Part shown: in pieces, positions 43,234 through 56,911 of the stretch
Layout: each line of letters opens with the position of its first letter
Numbering within the stretch: position 1 is the first letter of the stretch
Assembly: GCF_000749845.1 (NCBI RefSeq)
Contig: NZ_JQHM01000003.1
Location: 372,001 to 436,000 of the forward strand
Length of the DNA: 64,000 nt
Direction: 5' to 3'
DNA from: Pectobacterium betavasculorum
GTDB taxonomy: Bacteria > Pseudomonadota > Gammaproteobacteria > Enterobacterales > Enterobacteriaceae
Notes under the pieces: model-generated
The model's input: only the letters and a program-made list of their open reading frames with translations
The model's database searches: none
Told to the model about the DNA's origin: nothing
Position numbers and translations under genes: made by a program

Positions 43234-44379
43234 ATGAAAATAGTGATCGCACCGGATTCTTATAAAGAAAGCCTGTCTGCGCAAGAGGTTGCCACGCAGA
43301 TTGAAAAGGGATTTCGTGAAATATTTCCCGATGCCTGCTATGTCAAATTGCCCGTTGCAGATGGTGGGGAAGGGACGGTTGAAGCCATGGTGGCTGCGAC
43401 TGATGGCAAGATTGTGAATGTTAAGGTGACAGGGCCGTTAGGCGATAACATTGATGCGTTCTTTGGCCTGTCTGGCGATGAAAAAACGGCTTTTATTGAG
43501 ATGGCGGCGGCAAGCGGTCTGGAACGCGTGCCTTCTCAACGGCGTAATCCGCTAAAGACCACGAGCTATGGCACAGGCGAGTTGATTCGCTGCGCGTTGG
43601 ATCACGGCGTTCGGCACTGCATCATCGGGATTGGCGGGAGCGCAACCAATGATGGCGGATCTGGCATGGTGCAGGCGCTGGGCGCGAAGTTGCTGGATAA
43701 GCAGGGCGAACAGATTGGTTTTGGTGGCGGTGAACTCGACAAGCTCGCCAGCATTGATATCAGCGAGCTGGATGAGCGTATTAAAGGCTGCCGTTTTGAA
43801 GTGGCCTGCGATGTGACTAACCCGTTGACGGGTAAACAGGGAGCCTCGGCTATTTTTGGGCCTCAGAAAGGCGCAACGACTGAGATGATCGAACAGTTGG
43901 ATAATGCGTTGAAGCATTATGCGGCGGTGATCCGGCACGATCTGGATATGGACGTGGAACAGGTTCCCGGAGCGGGTGCGGCGGGTGGAATGGGGGCGGC
44001 GTTACAGGCCTTTTGCGGCGCTGAACTTCGTCAGGGTATTGAGATTGTTACGGAAGCACTGGGGCTGGATGAACTGGTACGAGATGCCACGCTGGTGATT
44101 ACCGGAGAAGGGCGTATCGACAGCCAGACGATTCATGGCAAAGTGCCGATTGGCGTGGCACGAGTCGCCAAACAGTATAATAAACCGGTTATTGGTATTG
44201 CAGGCAGCCTGACGGCAGATGTCTCAGTGGTGCATGAACATGGTCTGGATGCCGTATTCAGCGTGCTTTACAACATCTGCTCACTAGAAGAAGCGCTGGA
44301 TAATGCGGCAGAGAATGTGCGAATGACGGCGCGTAATATCGCCGCCACGATCCGACTGGCGCAGTCGGTATCTCGTTAA
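43234..44379 (+). CDS. garK: Glycerate 2-kinase
   Basis: 381 residues of the glycerate kinase type 1 family: MKIVIAPDSYKESLSAQEVA, PVADGGEGTVEAMV, IGGSATNDGGSGM and the C-terminal TGEGRIDSQTIHGKVPIGVA. It phosphorylates D-glycerate to 2-phosphoglycerate, delivering the carbon of glucarate and galactarate to enolase. The 176-bp gap after garR contains a GGCTG...CAGCC stem but no gene, so it may be read from the operon promoter or its own. Confidence 0.95.
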   Translation: MKIVIAPDSYKESLSAQEVATQIEKGFREIFPDACYVKLPVADGGEGTVEAMVAATDGKIVNVKVTGPLGDNIDAFFGLSGDEKTAFIEMAAASGLERVPSQRRNPLKTTSYGTGELIRCALDHGVRHCIIGIGGSATNDGGSGMVQALGAKLLDKQGEQIGFGGGELDKLASIDISELDERIKGCRFEVACDVTNPLTGKQGASAIFGPQKGATTEMIEQLDNALKHYAAVIRHDLDMDVEQVPGAGAAGGMGAALQAFCGAELRQGIEIVTEALGLDELVRDATLVITGEGRIDSQTIHGKVPIGVARVAKQYNKPVIGIAGSLTADVSVVHEHGLDAVFSVLYNICSLEEALDNAAENVRMTARNIAATIRLAQSVSR

Positions 44380-44401
44380 TCGTCATCGCGATTCGATGGT
44401 G

Positions 44402-44770
44402 TTTGATATTTTTCTATGCAGACTGAGAGACGGTTTCGTGCGCCACAATACGGCTATTTCATGCTACTTCGCCGCACGCGCCCGACACGGGACGGCTCAA
44501 ACGCCGCTCGCCCCGTGACCCCAGGCTTTCGGCGGAAATTATGCCGCTAACGCGGTACCTTCGTCGATATCCGGCTTAACGGACCGCTTGCGACACGTTT
44601 ACTCGCCCCATAAATGGGGCTCACCCTTCGGGCCAGCACGAGTGCTGTTCAAAAACGTCTCTGACGTTTTTGTCCGACGTGGCGCAAGCTTTCGCCGCGT
44701 CCTGCGGCTCATCCGAAGCCCGCTATCTCCTCAGCATAATTTTTTACGCCGTATAACAGCAAAGCGCATG
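44402..44770. repeat. Long intergenic repeat, copy A (with hairpin cassette)
   Basis: About 370 bp after garK, similar in order to 60600-60950 and 51405-51668: TTTCGTGCGCCACA, then CGCCCGAC...CAGGCTT..GGC, AATTATGCCGCT, the cassette at 44600-44674 (CGCCCCATAAATGGGGC, CCCTTCGGG, AGCACGAGTGCT, AAAAACGTC...GACGTTTTT), CGACGTGGCGCAAGCTTTCG, and the end GCATAATTTTTTACGCCG. It is not ERIC by sequence. The open frame crossing it (starting near 44588) is an artefact. Confidence 0.75.
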
Positions 44771-44830
44771 AAACTGTCTCTGCATCCACATAGCATGTGA
44801 CAAAAAGACAGGGCTATGCAGGGATATTGA

Positions 44831-47626
44831 TTACGAATGCCTCGGTTTGATATGCGGCTGGGCGGCTTTGTTGACGTTATCGATCTCGTCTAGTAATTCC
44901 AGCCATTCGGGTTCCAGATCGCTGGCGTGAACGCCTTTACGCAACTGTTGTTCCAGATAGCGACAGATACGTTGCAGACGTGGAACGCCGCTGTAGCTGC
45001 AACTGCCGTGCAGTTTATGAACCAGCTCGATAATCTCGTCATCCGTCTGACCATTCAGCACCTTTTCTATCTTTTGTCGAACTTCCGGCAGGAAATCCAA
45101 CAGCATTTGTAACAGGTCACGCGCCAGTTCCGGCTTGTTCGCTGCCTGTTGCTGCGCCAGCGCCCAGTCGAGCGAGAGTTGGCTATCGTCGTGTTCGTTC
45201 AGTAAACCTGCAATATTTCCCCGGTCGCGCTTCAACGGATCTTTCCGCGCATGGCGGGTCAGCACGCTTTTCAGCATCTGCTCGTCTATCGGTTTAGCCA
45301 GATAGTCGTCCATTCCCGAGCGTAGCAGATGTTCACGTTCACCCGTCATAGTCTGCGCGGTTACCGCAATGATAGGCGTAGCGGCATGATGGGGGAGCTG
45401 GCGGATCAGCTCGCTAGCGCAAATGCCGTCCATACCGGGCATTTGAATATCCATGAGGATAATATCGACTTGATGCATTTTTGCCTGTGAAATAGCGTCT
45501 GTTCCGCTTTCGCACAGGATAATTGTATCGACCTGTTCTTCCAACAGTGTCCCGATCAGTTTCAGGTTGGCTGGATTGTCATCCACCGCCATCACGCTAA
45601 GCCGTAGACGGGCTGGGTGGCTGACGACACTCTGGTGCGAGGTGGCAGCGTCCGGCAGAAAAGAAAGCTGAAATAGTGTGCTGTCCTGTAGCAAAGGCAG
45701 CAGGCGTGATGCCGCCAGCGGTTTGATGAGGCACGCGTGTACGCCGAAGGTTTTCAACTGCTCGGCATCCATTTGTGCCAGGCTGGGCAGCGCCAGAATC
45801 ACGCAAGGTGCACGGCGGCAGATATCGCGCAGTCTGGGCGTGTAGTCGAGCAGCGTATTGCGATACTGCACGGGAATACCGAGCAGCAGGATATCAAAAT
45901 CACCTTCCGGCAATTGCTCAAACGTCGGGCTGTAGCTCACCACCAACGGCGTCTGGCTCAGGATATCCAGCGTGGCCTGCGCAGCGATGGGATGATACTC
46001 AACGTAGGCCAAATGTTTGCCTTGCAGCATCGTATAGGCTGGCTCACTCGGTATAGCGTGAGGATTGAGCGGCAGCGTGATGTGGAACCAGAAGGTTGAC
46101 CCTTTGTTGAGCTGGCTCTGGAAACTGATATCTCCACCCATTTCTTTGACCAGACGCTGGGTGATGACCAGCCCAAGCCCCGTGCCACCATGGCGGCGTG
46201 AGATACTGGTGTCGGCCTGACGGAAAGCCTGAAACAGCTGCGACTGCTGCAACTCGGCAATGCCGATGCCGGTGTCACGTATCTGCACCTCTAGCTGAAC
46301 CTGATGATGTTCCTGTCGGCGTTTCTCCACCCGAATATCGATATTGCCCTGTTCCGTGAACTTGATCGCGTTGCCCAACAGGTTGGTGATGATTTGCTGT
46401 ATCCGCAGCGGATCGCCGACAAACTGTTCGGGAACGTCATTCTGAATACTGAGCGTTAGCTCCAGCCCTTTTTCATGTGCTGTATGTGCCAGCAACATCA
46501 CGACGTCATCCAGCGTGCTGTGCAGGGAGAATGGAATATCCTCCAGCACGAGCTTTCCGGCCTCCAGTTTTGAGAAATCCAGTACATCGTTAATAATATT
46601 CAGCAGGTTATTGGCGGAACGTTCGATGGTAAGCAGATAATCAGTTTGTGTCGTGTTCAGCGGAGTCTTCAGCGTCTGGCGGGTGAAACCGATCACGCCA
46701 TTCAGCGGTGTTCTCAGTTCATGTGACATATTCGCCAGAAACTCAGACTTGATACGTGCTGCTTCCTGCGCCCGCCTTTTCGCCAGATCCAGTTCGACGT
46801 TTTGGATCTCCATTTGCTCCAGCGTTTCCCGCAGATCGTAGGTTGCCTGATCGATGTTTTGCTGCATCTCTTCGTGGTAGGCTGTCAGCGACATCGCCAT
46901 CGAGTTAATGCCGTTTTTCAGCATATCCAGCTCGCCGAGCATGTAACCCTCCACTCGACTATCCAACTGTCCGCGGCGAATACGATCGACGGTATCAACC
47001 ATATTGCGGATTGGGGTGGTGACATCCCGCATCAGGCGATAGGCAAAGAGGACGGCAGCACCCAAAGATAACAGCAGCAGAAGCGTGGCGATAAAGATCT
47101 CTTGATATTGCTGAAGTCGAATGGCACTGGTATCCAGCTCGATCATCAGATAACCGAGAGGCACCGCTGTATCGGGGAGTATGGGTGTCCCCCCGGCAGG
47201 CATGAATTCGCTGTCATTAACGATCGGCATGTGCAGAATCAGTGAATCGTTCTTATAGTGCAGGTGTAGCTTATTGTACGAAAGCGCATCGCTGCTGAGC
47301 GGCTGCAATGCCACGTTGTTGCGCACATTGGTCGTAGCCAATAGCTGATTATGGGCATCGAACACGCTAATGGTACGGATAATCGTGGAGTGGCGGCGAT
47401 GAAGCGTGTTGATTAATCCAGGTATTGTTTCCATCTGGCGATGGGTGATGGCGTAAGCGCTGATGGTCGCTAACGGTTCAATGATGCTGATGCCCGAGTC
47501 GGCCAACTGCGCCTGCAACTGATTGTAACGATGGATGACGAAGAACGAACTGAGCAGTAGCCCGATCATCAGCGTCGGTGCCAAAATCAGTATCAACATC
47601 CGTGCGCGAAGACTGTATTTGGTCAT
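44831..47626 (-). CDS. barA: Hybrid sensor histidine kinase BarA (ExpS/GacS type)
   Basis: 931 residues: TM1 about 10-31, a periplasmic domain, TM2 about 177-197, HAMP, dimerisation/phosphoacceptor His302 in [15 protein letters not shown]-binding domain ([25 protein letters not shown]), a degenerate receiver, a true receiver ([27 protein letters not shown]) and a C-terminal HPt domain with the phospho-histidine in [13 protein letters not shown]. It senses short-chain carboxylates and phosphorylates UvrY/ExpA, driving the Csr/Rsm small RNAs that switch on plant-cell-wall-degrading exoenzymes in soft-rot bacteria. Confidence 0.96.
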   Translation of the reverse strand: MTKYSLRARMLILILAPTLMIGLLLSSFFVIHRYNQLQAQLADSGISIIEPLATISAYAITHRQMETIPGLINTLHRRHSTIIRTISVFDAHNQLLATTNVRNNVALQPLSSDALSYNKLHLHYKNDSLILHMPIVNDSEFMPAGGTPILPDTAVPLGYLMIELDTSAIRLQQYQEIFIATLLLLLSLGAAVLFAYRLMRDVTTPIRNMVDTVDRIRRGQLDSRVEGYMLGELDMLKNGINSMAMSLTAYHEEMQQNIDQATYDLRETLEQMEIQNVELDLAKRRAQEAARIKSEFLANMSHELRTPLNGVIGFTRQTLKTPLNTTQTDYLLTIERSANNLLNIINDVLDFSKLEAGKLVLEDIPFSLHSTLDDVVMLLAHTAHEKGLELTLSIQNDVPEQFVGDPLRIQQIITNLLGNAIKFTEQGNIDIRVEKRRQEHHQVQLEVQIRDTGIGIAELQQSQLFQAFRQADTSISRRHGGTGLGLVITQRLVKEMGGDISFQSQLNKGSTFWFHITLPLNPHAIPSEPAYTMLQGKHLAYVEYHPIAAQATLDILSQTPLVVSYSPTFEQLPEGDFDILLLGIPVQYRNTLLDYTPRLRDICRRAPCVILALPSLAQMDAEQLKTFGVHACLIKPLAASRLLPLLQDSTLFQLSFLPDAATSHQSVVSHPARLRLSVMAVDDNPANLKLIGTLLEEQVDTIILCESGTDAISQAKMHQVDIILMDIQMPGMDGICASELIRQLPHHAATPIIAVTAQTMTGEREHLLRSGMDDYLAKPIDEQMLKSVLTRHARKDPLKRDRGNIAGLLNEHDDSQLSLDWALAQQQAANKPELARDLLQMLLDFLPEVRQKIEKVLNGQTDDEIIELVHKLHGSCSYSGVPRLQRICRYLEQQLRKGVHASDLEPEWLELLDEIDNVNKAAQPHIKPRHS

Positions 47627-47728
47627 GAGGTTCCAATGTGGGAGAATTAGAGGATGCTAGGCACCCTATTATTTAATTTAGTTATTGGGTACAGCCGTTC
47701 AACTCAAGAGATCAATCGATAGCACATT

Positions 47729-49078
47729 ATGGCGCAATTCTACTCTCCAAACCGGCGTGTGACGACCCGGAAAGCGGTTCCAGCGAAAAACCTCACTGTC
47801 ACGGTAGCGTCACTTGACCCGTTTGGGCAAGGTGTCGCGCGTCACGAAGGCAAGACGGTGTTTGTCACAGGTGTGCTACCGGGAGAGCAGGCTGAGGTTC
47901 AACTGACGGAAGAGAAGCGTCAGTTTTCACATGCAAAACTTAAACGCCTTCTGACGCCTAGCCCGCAGCGTGTTGAGCCTCCATGTCCTCATTTTACCCG
48001 CTGCGGTGGCTGCCAGCAGCAGCATGCAGAAATTACGCTGCAACAGAGCAGCAAAACGGCTGCATTGATGCGTCTGATGGCGCGGGAAACGGGCGCAGAG
48101 CTGCCTGAAGCCTCGCTGGTTGCTGGCACACCTTATGCCTATCGGAGGCGTGCACGGCTTGCGTTATACTTTCAGGCAAAAGAGCAGCGGCTGTTGATGG
48201 GCTATCGACAGTCAAATTCTCACGATCTGGTGGATATCAAGGCCTGTCCGGTGTTGCGCCCCGAGCTTGAAGCGCTGCTGCAACCGTTACGCGAATGCCT
48301 AAGCCGATTAAAGGCGGTGAAACGCCTTGGGCATGCGGAACTGGTACAGGCGGAGAACGGTCCGCTGCTGGTGTTGCGACACCTTGATCCACTGCATCCA
48401 TCGGATGAACAGGCGTTGCGTGATTTTGCCCAGCGGCAGGGCGTTTCGGTTTATCTGGCACCAGATGCTGATTCGATAACGTGTTTACACGGTGAAGAGC
48501 CGGTTTATCACGTCGCCGGGCTGACGCTGGCATTTAGCCCGCGTGATTTTATTCAGGTCAATGACGCGGTGAACCAGCAGATGGTCGCACAGGCACTGGC
48601 GTGGCTGGATGTGCGGCCACAGGATAGAATATTGGATCTGTTTTGCGGCATGGGCAACTTTACGCTGCCGTTGGCACAGCGTGCTGCCAGCGTGGTCGGT
48701 GTGGAAGGAGTTACCGCGCTAGTCGACAAAGGGCGCGAGAATGCGCGACGCAATGCCTTGTCCAATGTCACATTTTTTCACCAAAATCTTGAAGATGACG
48801 TCACGCAGCAGGCGTGGGCAGCTCAGGGTTTTGATAAGATATTACTTGATCCGGCACGTGCGGGGGCGGCAGGCGTGATGGAGCAGATAACCAGACTGGC
48901 ACCGAAACGGGTGGTGTATGTTTCCTGTAACGCCACGACGCTAGCACGCGACAGCAAAGTCTTACTCGCAGCCGGTTACCGGCTAGCGAACGTTGCGATG
49001 CTGGATATGTTTCCACATACCGGACACCTTGAATCGATGGCACTGTTTTTGCACGATACCGGCGCGCGAAAGGCGTAA
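47729..49078 (+). CDS. rlmD: 23S rRNA (uracil-1939-C5)-methyltransferase RlmD
   Basis: 449 residues, slightly longer than E. coli RlmD. An N-terminal TRAM domain ([26 protein letters not shown]) is followed by an iron-sulfur cluster binding set ([11 protein letters not shown] and the later CPVL cysteine) and a SAM-dependent Rossmann domain ([24 protein letters not shown]). The catalytic cysteine is in [13 protein letters not shown]. It makes m5U1939 in 23S rRNA. The order barA/rlmD-relA is conserved in enterobacteria; it diverges from barA. Confidence 0.96.
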   Translation: MAQFYSPNRRVTTRKAVPAKNLTVTVASLDPFGQGVARHEGKTVFVTGVLPGEQAEVQLTEEKRQFSHAKLKRLLTPSPQRVEPPCPHFTRCGGCQQQHAEITLQQSSKTAALMRLMARETGAELPEASLVAGTPYAYRRRARLALYFQAKEQRLLMGYRQSNSHDLVDIKACPVLRPELEALLQPLRECLSRLKAVKRLGHAELVQAENGPLLVLRHLDPLHPSDEQALRDFAQRQGVSVYLAPDADSITCLHGEEPVYHVAGLTLAFSPRDFIQVNDAVNQQMVAQALAWLDVRPQDRILDLFCGMGNFTLPLAQRAASVVGVEGVTALVDKGRENARRNALSNVTFFHQNLEDDVTQQAWAAQGFDKILLDPARAGAAGVMEQITRLAPKRVVYVSCNATTLARDSKVLLAAGYRLANVAMLDMFPHTGHLESMALFLHDTGARKA

Positions 49079-49131
49079 TAGGCAGCAAAGCAGCGTCGTT
49101 TGCAAGGTGAAAGGTAACGTAGGGAGAAATT

Positions 49132-51369
49132 ATGGTTGCGGTAAGAAGTGCGCATTTGAATACGGCAGGTGAATTTGTCCCTGACGCGTGGATTGCTTCA
49201 CTGGGCATTGCCAGTCAGCAATCGTGTGAACGTTTAGCCGAAACCTGGCGTTACTGTGAGCAGCAAACGCAAAATCAGCCTGATGCATCGTTACTGCTGT
49301 GGCGCGGCATCGAAATGGTGGAAATCCTGTCCACGCTCAGCATGGACAATGACAGCATGCGCGCGGCGCTGATCTTTCCGCTGGCAGATGCGAACGTGGT
49401 CGATGAACCGACGCTGGAAGCCGCGTTTGGAAAAAACATCGTTGATTTGGTGCATGGCGTGCGCGATATGGATGCAATTCGCCAGCTCAAAGCGACGCAG
49501 AATGATTCGGGCGCGTCTGAGCAGGTAGATAACATCCGCCGCATGCTGCTGGCGATGGTGGAAGATTTCCGCTGCGTGGTCATCAAGCTCGCGGAGCGGA
49601 TTGCACACCTGCGTGAAGTGAAGGATGCCCCGGAAGAAGAACGGGTACTGGCGGCCAAAGAGTGTACCAATATCTACGCACCGCTGGCGAACCGTTTGGG
49701 TATCGGCCAGTTGAAGTGGGAGCTAGAGGATTTCTGCTTTCGTTATTTGCATCCTGATGAATATAAGAAAATCGCCAAGCTGCTGCACGAGCGTCGTATC
49801 GATCGTGCGCAGTACATTGATGATTTTGTTAAAACGCTGCGCGATGCAATGAAAGAAGAGGGCGTGCAGGCAGAGATCTATGGCCGTCCTAAGCATATCT
49901 ACAGCATCTGGCGCAAGATGCAGAAGAAAGCGCTGTCGTTTGATGAACTGTTCGATGTGCGTGCGGTACGCATTGTCGTTGAGCGTTTACAGGACTGCTA
50001 CGGCGCGCTCGGTATCGTGCATACGCACTACCGCCATCTGCCTGATGAGTTTGACGACTACGTTGCTAATCCCAAACCGAACGGTTACCAATCCATCCAT
50101 ACTGTGGTGTTAGGGCCGGGCGGAAAGACGCTCGAAATTCAGATTCGCACACGTCAGATGCATGAAGATGCAGAACTGGGCGTCGCGGCACACTGGAAAT
50201 ATAAAGAAGGCACCTCCGTGGGCGGGCGTTCCGGTTACGAAGGGCGTATTGCCTGGCTGCGTAAACTGCTGGCCTGGCAGGAAGAAGTGGCTGATTCCAA
50301 TGACGTGCTGGACGAAGTTCGCAGCCAGGTGTTTGACGATCGCGTTTATGTCTTTACGCCGAAAGGCGATGTGGTTGATCTTCCTGCGGGGTCCACGCCG
50401 TTGGATTTTGCTTATCACATCCACAGTGATATCGGGCACCGCTGCATCGGGGCGAAAATCGGCGGACGTATTGTGCCGTTTACCTACCAGCTGCAAATGG
50501 GCGATCAGATTGAAATTATCACTCAGAAGCAGCCGAACCCAAGTCGTGACTGGCTGAATCCAAATCTGGGCTATATCACCACTAGCCGCGGGCGCTCCAA
50601 GATCCAGAACTGGTTCCGTAAGCAAGATCGCGATAAGAATATTGTGGCGGGTCGACAGATTCTGGATGACGAACTGGCGCATTTGGGCGTTAGCCTGAAA
50701 GCAGCGGAAAAACTGCTGCTGCCGCGCTACAACGTGAATTCGCTGGATGAATTACTCGCGGCTATTGGCGGCGGTGACGTTCGTCTTAACCAGATGGTGA
50801 ACTTCCTACAATCGCAGTTAAAACAGCCGAGCGCGGAAGAACTGGATCGCGAAGCGCTACGCCAACTGACACAAAAAACGCATCAGCCGCCAGTGCGTAG
50901 TAATAAAAAAGACAACGGTCGTGTGGTCGTTGAAGGCGTTGGCAATCTGATGCATCACATTGCCCGCTGCTGCCAGCCGATTCCGGGTGATGAGATCACC
51001 GGGTTTATCACACGTGGACGGGGGATTTCGATTCACCGTGCTGACTGTGAACAACTGGATGAACTGCGTGCAAGTTCGCCGGAGCGCATTGTGGACGCGG
51101 TATGGGGTGAAAGCTACTCCAGCGGCTATTCACTGGTGGTGAGAGTGATTGCCAACGATCGTAGCGGCCTGCTACGAGATATCACCACGATTCTGGCGAA
51201 TGAGAAGGTCAATGTGCTGGGCGTCGCCAGCCGCAGCGATACTAAGCAACAGTTGGCAACGATTGATATGGATATCGAAATCTACAACCTGCAAGTACTG
51301 AGCCGCATTCTGGCGAAGCTCAACCAACTGCCGGATGTGATTGATGCGCGGCGCCAGCAGGGGGCGTAA
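49132..51369 (+). CDS. relA: GTP pyrophosphokinase RelA
   Basis: 745 residues, one more than E. coli RelA. The N-terminal HD-like hydrolase region is inactive, without the HD pair; LVHGVRDMD and the substituted motif follow. The synthetase domain (about 200-390) has RVEIYGRPKHIYSIW-type residues and the RelA-type acidic FDVRAVRIVV strand. TGS (VYVFTPKGDVVDLPAGSTPLDFAYHIHSDIGHRC), helical and zinc-finger (CCQPIPGDEITGFITRG) domains and a C-terminal ACT follow. It makes (p)ppGpp on stalled ribosomes. It lies 53 bp after rlmD. Confidence 0.96.
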   Translation: MVAVRSAHLNTAGEFVPDAWIASLGIASQQSCERLAETWRYCEQQTQNQPDASLLLWRGIEMVEILSTLSMDNDSMRAALIFPLADANVVDEPTLEAAFGKNIVDLVHGVRDMDAIRQLKATQNDSGASEQVDNIRRMLLAMVEDFRCVVIKLAERIAHLREVKDAPEEERVLAAKECTNIYAPLANRLGIGQLKWELEDFCFRYLHPDEYKKIAKLLHERRIDRAQYIDDFVKTLRDAMKEEGVQAEIYGRPKHIYSIWRKMQKKALSFDELFDVRAVRIVVERLQDCYGALGIVHTHYRHLPDEFDDYVANPKPNGYQSIHTVVLGPGGKTLEIQIRTRQMHEDAELGVAAHWKYKEGTSVGGRSGYEGRIAWLRKLLAWQEEVADSNDVLDEVRSQVFDDRVYVFTPKGDVVDLPAGSTPLDFAYHIHSDIGHRCIGAKIGGRIVPFTYQLQMGDQIEIITQKQPNPSRDWLNPNLGYITTSRGRSKIQNWFRKQDRDKNIVAGRQILDDELAHLGVSLKAAEKLLLPRYNVNSLDELLAAIGGGDVRLNQMVNFLQSQLKQPSAEELDREALRQLTQKTHQPPVRSNKKDNGRVVVEGVGNLMHHIARCCQPIPGDEITGFITRGRGISIHRADCEQLDELRASSPERIVDAVWGESYSSGYSLVVRVIANDRSGLLRDITTILANEKVNVLGVASRSDTKQQLATIDMDIEIYNLQVLSRILAKLNQLPDVIDARRQQGA

Positions 51370-51404
51370 ATGATGGTTTCACTATCAGCCAGTTGAAAAC
51401 CTTG

Positions 51405-51668
51405 TTCGAGTGTGGTGAAAAATTTCGTGCGTGGTTAGCAATATTGTTCTTTGTGGCACCAGTGCCACGCCCGACTGAGGGATGCTCAGGTGCCGCATCC
51501 CTCAGAACCCTGGCTTTTGGCGAGAATTGTGCCGCGTTGCGGTTCCCTCGATGTACATGTCCGCTGTCGAGCCACCTGTGACGCGTTCCTGACGCGGCAC
51601 AGGTTTTCGCCGCGTCCATGCGGCTCACTCGGCGGTCATGTGCATCTCAGCACAATTTTTTACGCCGT
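51405..51668. repeat. Long intergenic repeat, copy B (cassette absent)
   Basis: About 264 bp between relA and mazG. Landmarks match copies A and C: TTTCGTGCG, a GCCCGAC...CTGGCTTTTGGCG stem region, GAATTGTGCCGCG, TCGAGCCACCTGTGACGCGTT, then immediately GACGCGGCAC without the hairpin cassette (junction about 51587-51592), then TTTTCGCCGCGTCC and CACAATTTTTTACGCCG. No gene seen here. Confidence 0.7.
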
Positions 51669-51757
51669 TGAAATGAAAATAGTGATGTCTTGGCGCTTTT
51701 TAGCCGAAGTTGGCTGCCGTGTTTTGCTATTTTTATACACATTTTTTCAGGAATATT

Positions 51758-52570
51758 ATGACCGTATCTTTGACGAATTTACCTTCCATCGAGCGCCTGC
51801 TCGCCATCATGAAAACCCTTCGCGACCCTGAAAATGGCTGTCCGTGGGACAAGAAGCAGACCTTTGAGACCATCGCGCCTTATACGCTGGAAGAAACCTA
51901 CGAAGTACTGGATGCCATCAGCCGTCAGGATTTTGATGATTTGCGCGGTGAGTTAGGGGATTTACTGTTTCAGGTGGTGTTTTACGCACAAATGGCGCAG
52001 GAAAAGGGACTGTTCGATTTCTCCGACGTGTGTAATGCCATCAGCGATAAGCTGGAACGTCGCCATCCACATATTTTCGGTGAACTGACGCTGACGGACA
52101 GCGATGCTGTGCTGGCAAACTGGGAGCAGACAAAAGCGCAGGAGCGTGCGGAAAAAGATCGTCACTCGCCGTTAGATGATATTCCTGATGCGCTGCCAGC
52201 TTTGATGAAAGCGCAAAAAATTCAGCAGCGTTGTTCGTCTGTTGGCTTCGATTGGAACAGCCTGGGCCCCGTGCTCGACAAAGTTTATGAAGAGATCGAT
52301 GAGGTGATGTTTGAGGCGCGGCAAGCCGTTGTCGATGAAGAAAAATTAGGTGAAGAGATTGGTGATTTATTGTTCGCTACAGTCAATCTCTCTCGTCACC
52401 TGGGGCACAAGGCAGAGAACGCGTTACAGGCTGCGAATCGCAAGTTCACTCGTCGTTTTCGTGAGGTAGAACAAATCGTTACGGCATCGGGGAAAACGCT
52501 GGAACAGGCAACATTGGATGAAATGGAAGCCGCGTGGCAGCAGGTGAAAAAACAGGAAATAAGCCATTAA
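51758..52570 (+). CDS. mazG: Nucleoside triphosphate pyrophosphohydrolase MazG
   Basis: The ATG at 51758 (CAGGAAT ribosome-binding site) gives 270 residues. The in-frame start at 51710 lies close to the repeat and is rejected. Two tandem MazG all-alpha domains: the first with LRDPENGCPWDKKQTFETIAPYTLEETYEVLDAI and RGELGDLLFQVVFYAQ, the second with YEEIDEVMFEA and EEIGDLLFATVNL. It hydrolyses NTPs to NMPs and is linked to ppGpp control and nutritional-stress survival. It keeps its enterobacterial place between relA and pyrG; no mazEF toxin pair is present. Confidence 0.94.
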   Translation: MTVSLTNLPSIERLLAIMKTLRDPENGCPWDKKQTFETIAPYTLEETYEVLDAISRQDFDDLRGELGDLLFQVVFYAQMAQEKGLFDFSDVCNAISDKLERRHPHIFGELTLTDSDAVLANWEQTKAQERAEKDRHSPLDDIPDALPALMKAQKIQQRCSSVGFDWNSLGPVLDKVYEEIDEVMFEARQAVVDEEKLGEEIGDLLFATVNLSRHLGHKAENALQAANRKFTRRFREVEQIVTASGKTLEQATLDEMEAAWQQVKKQEISH

Positions 52571-52781
52571 TCGATTTTTAACCACAGACTGGTTTTTTGT
52601 CTATTTTAATGATTTTATTCTATTGTTTTTAAAGGTAATTGAAGGTTGTGGTAAGCGCGATTTTACCTCATCTTCGCGTGTGTTGGAATCGCCACATTGT
52701 GTAAAACCAACATTTGTGGCGTTCATCAGGTTCAGGTATACTACTTTCCCGTCTTGGTACCTCCATCGTCTTTAAACCTAA

Positions 52782-54434
<1,653 letters not shown>

Positions 54435-54493
54435 GAGTTATATCAGCAACGTGCGATCGCGCGTTGCTCGTCTAGGGTTTTAGTTCTATCTAA

Positions 54494-55822
<1,329 letters not shown>

Positions 55823-55927
55823 TTACACGGTCTGCGTGAGTCAATATCGGCTGGCCGGTTGTCTGATGAACGCACCACGTGATTAGCAGTAAAAAATTAG
55901 AAACGTGAAAACGTTTCGAGAATATAC

Positions 55928-55962
55928 CACCCTGTGAGCGCAAGTTTGCAGGGTGTTTTTTT
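55928..55962 (+). terminator. eno intrinsic terminator
   Basis: CACCCTG ... CAGGGTG followed by TTTTTTT, 105 bp after the eno stop. Downstream, 55963-56178 becomes AT-rich and contains no gene; it is the boundary of the cytokinin insertion. Confidence 0.88.
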
Positions 55963-56178
55963 GCCGAGCCTTCTTGCCGCGTGTGACATCGGATAGAGTT
56001 TTAGCAGAAAAATCAGTGTGTCGCCGGAATGCGAGCGAATATCATATCATTCAGCACCGTCGATGCTGTCATTGTGGTTTATAAATTAATATATTTAATA
56101 TAATGTCGTGATGTAATCACAGTAACATAGGCTACTCTGAAAGAGAAGGGAGCAAAGTCGGTGTGTTAAAAACGGCGG

Positions 56179-56895
56179 TTAGATCTCCAGTTCCCGCCAT
56201 TTCCATGAGTCAGGAATGCTGGGAAAATTATTCTCTTGCCATAGTGCATGTTCAAAATATTCATTGGCGATAAGGTTTATCATTGTATTTTTATCCTGGT
56301 CGCTAATGCTATCAAGCGTATGAATGTTTATTGCGTTTTCTTTGCAATAGCGAATAATTACACGGTAGCCGTCAATATCCTCTAAAGGCTGAATAGTATG
56401 ATAGGTATCAAAGAAAATACGAATTTCTTTTAATATGGATTGACCATGGTTTGGTGGGTAAAACATTCCGGTAACTCTGGTCTTGGCTTTTTTAATAAAT
56501 AGATTACTAGATGGAATATTAAATATTTTTATTCTCCAGGATGGCTTCGACCAGTCCTCATCGTTGCATAATGCGGTTAATATAGAGACGGAGCCGCCTT
56601 CAAGAATAACGCCGTGCTCCGCAGTGGAAAGTTCTGCTATTTTATCTTTCAGGCGGTTATTTACGTCCTGTGCTGAAATAATGCCATCAATTAACGGCTT
56701 GTCCGATAAATAGATACGCTCTGTGCCTTGTAATTCCTCCGCATCAGGCGCACCGCTACCTGTCACAATCTCCTGATAACCCTGAAACCGATCCAGTGCA
56801 ATAACGGGGTAGCCCGTTTTTTTCGCTATATTGACCGAAAGGGCTGTTTTTCCTGTGGATGTTGGCCCCCATATTAGATAAAGTTCATTATTCAT
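56179..56895 (-). CDS. ipt: Adenylate dimethylallyltransferase (isopentenyltransferase), cytokinin synthase
   Basis: A 238-residue protein of the Agrobacterium Ipt/Tzs and Pantoea Etz type, distinct from the tRNA enzyme MiaA. The P-loop GPTSTGKTA (10-18), catalytic Asp35 in ALDRFQGYQ, TGSGAP (Ser in the AMP site), GTERIYLSDKPLIDGII, ILEGGSVSIL, IDGYR and ANEYFEHALWQENNFP all align. The Asp and His reported to let Agrobacterium enzymes use HMBDP to make trans-zeatin directly appear conserved. It prenylates AMP to isopentenyl- or zeatin-riboside phosphates. AT-rich and inserted between eno and rhiT, it looks horizontally acquired and lies 16 bp behind a 156-codon gene. Confidence 0.93.
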   Translation of the reverse strand: MNNELYLIWGPTSTGKTALSVNIAKKTGYPVIALDRFQGYQEIVTGSGAPDAEELQGTERIYLSDKPLIDGIISAQDVNNRLKDKIAELSTAEHGVILEGGSVSILTALCNDEDWSKPSWRIKIFNIPSSNLFIKKAKTRVTGMFYPPNHGQSILKEIRIFFDTYHTIQPLEDIDGYRVIIRYCKENAINIHTLDSISDQDKNTMINLIANEYFEHALWQENNFPSIPDSWKWRELEI

Positions 56896-56911
56896 CTTTT
56901 TCTCTCTTAGA

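Noticed and set aside
51401-51668. Remnant mobile element between relA and mazG
   Set aside because: No transposase coding potential; the segment is explained by the three-copy intergenic repeat.
51758-52570. mazG as part of a toxin-antitoxin locus
   Set aside because: No mazE or mazF gene is present; relA is followed by the repeat and then mazG only.
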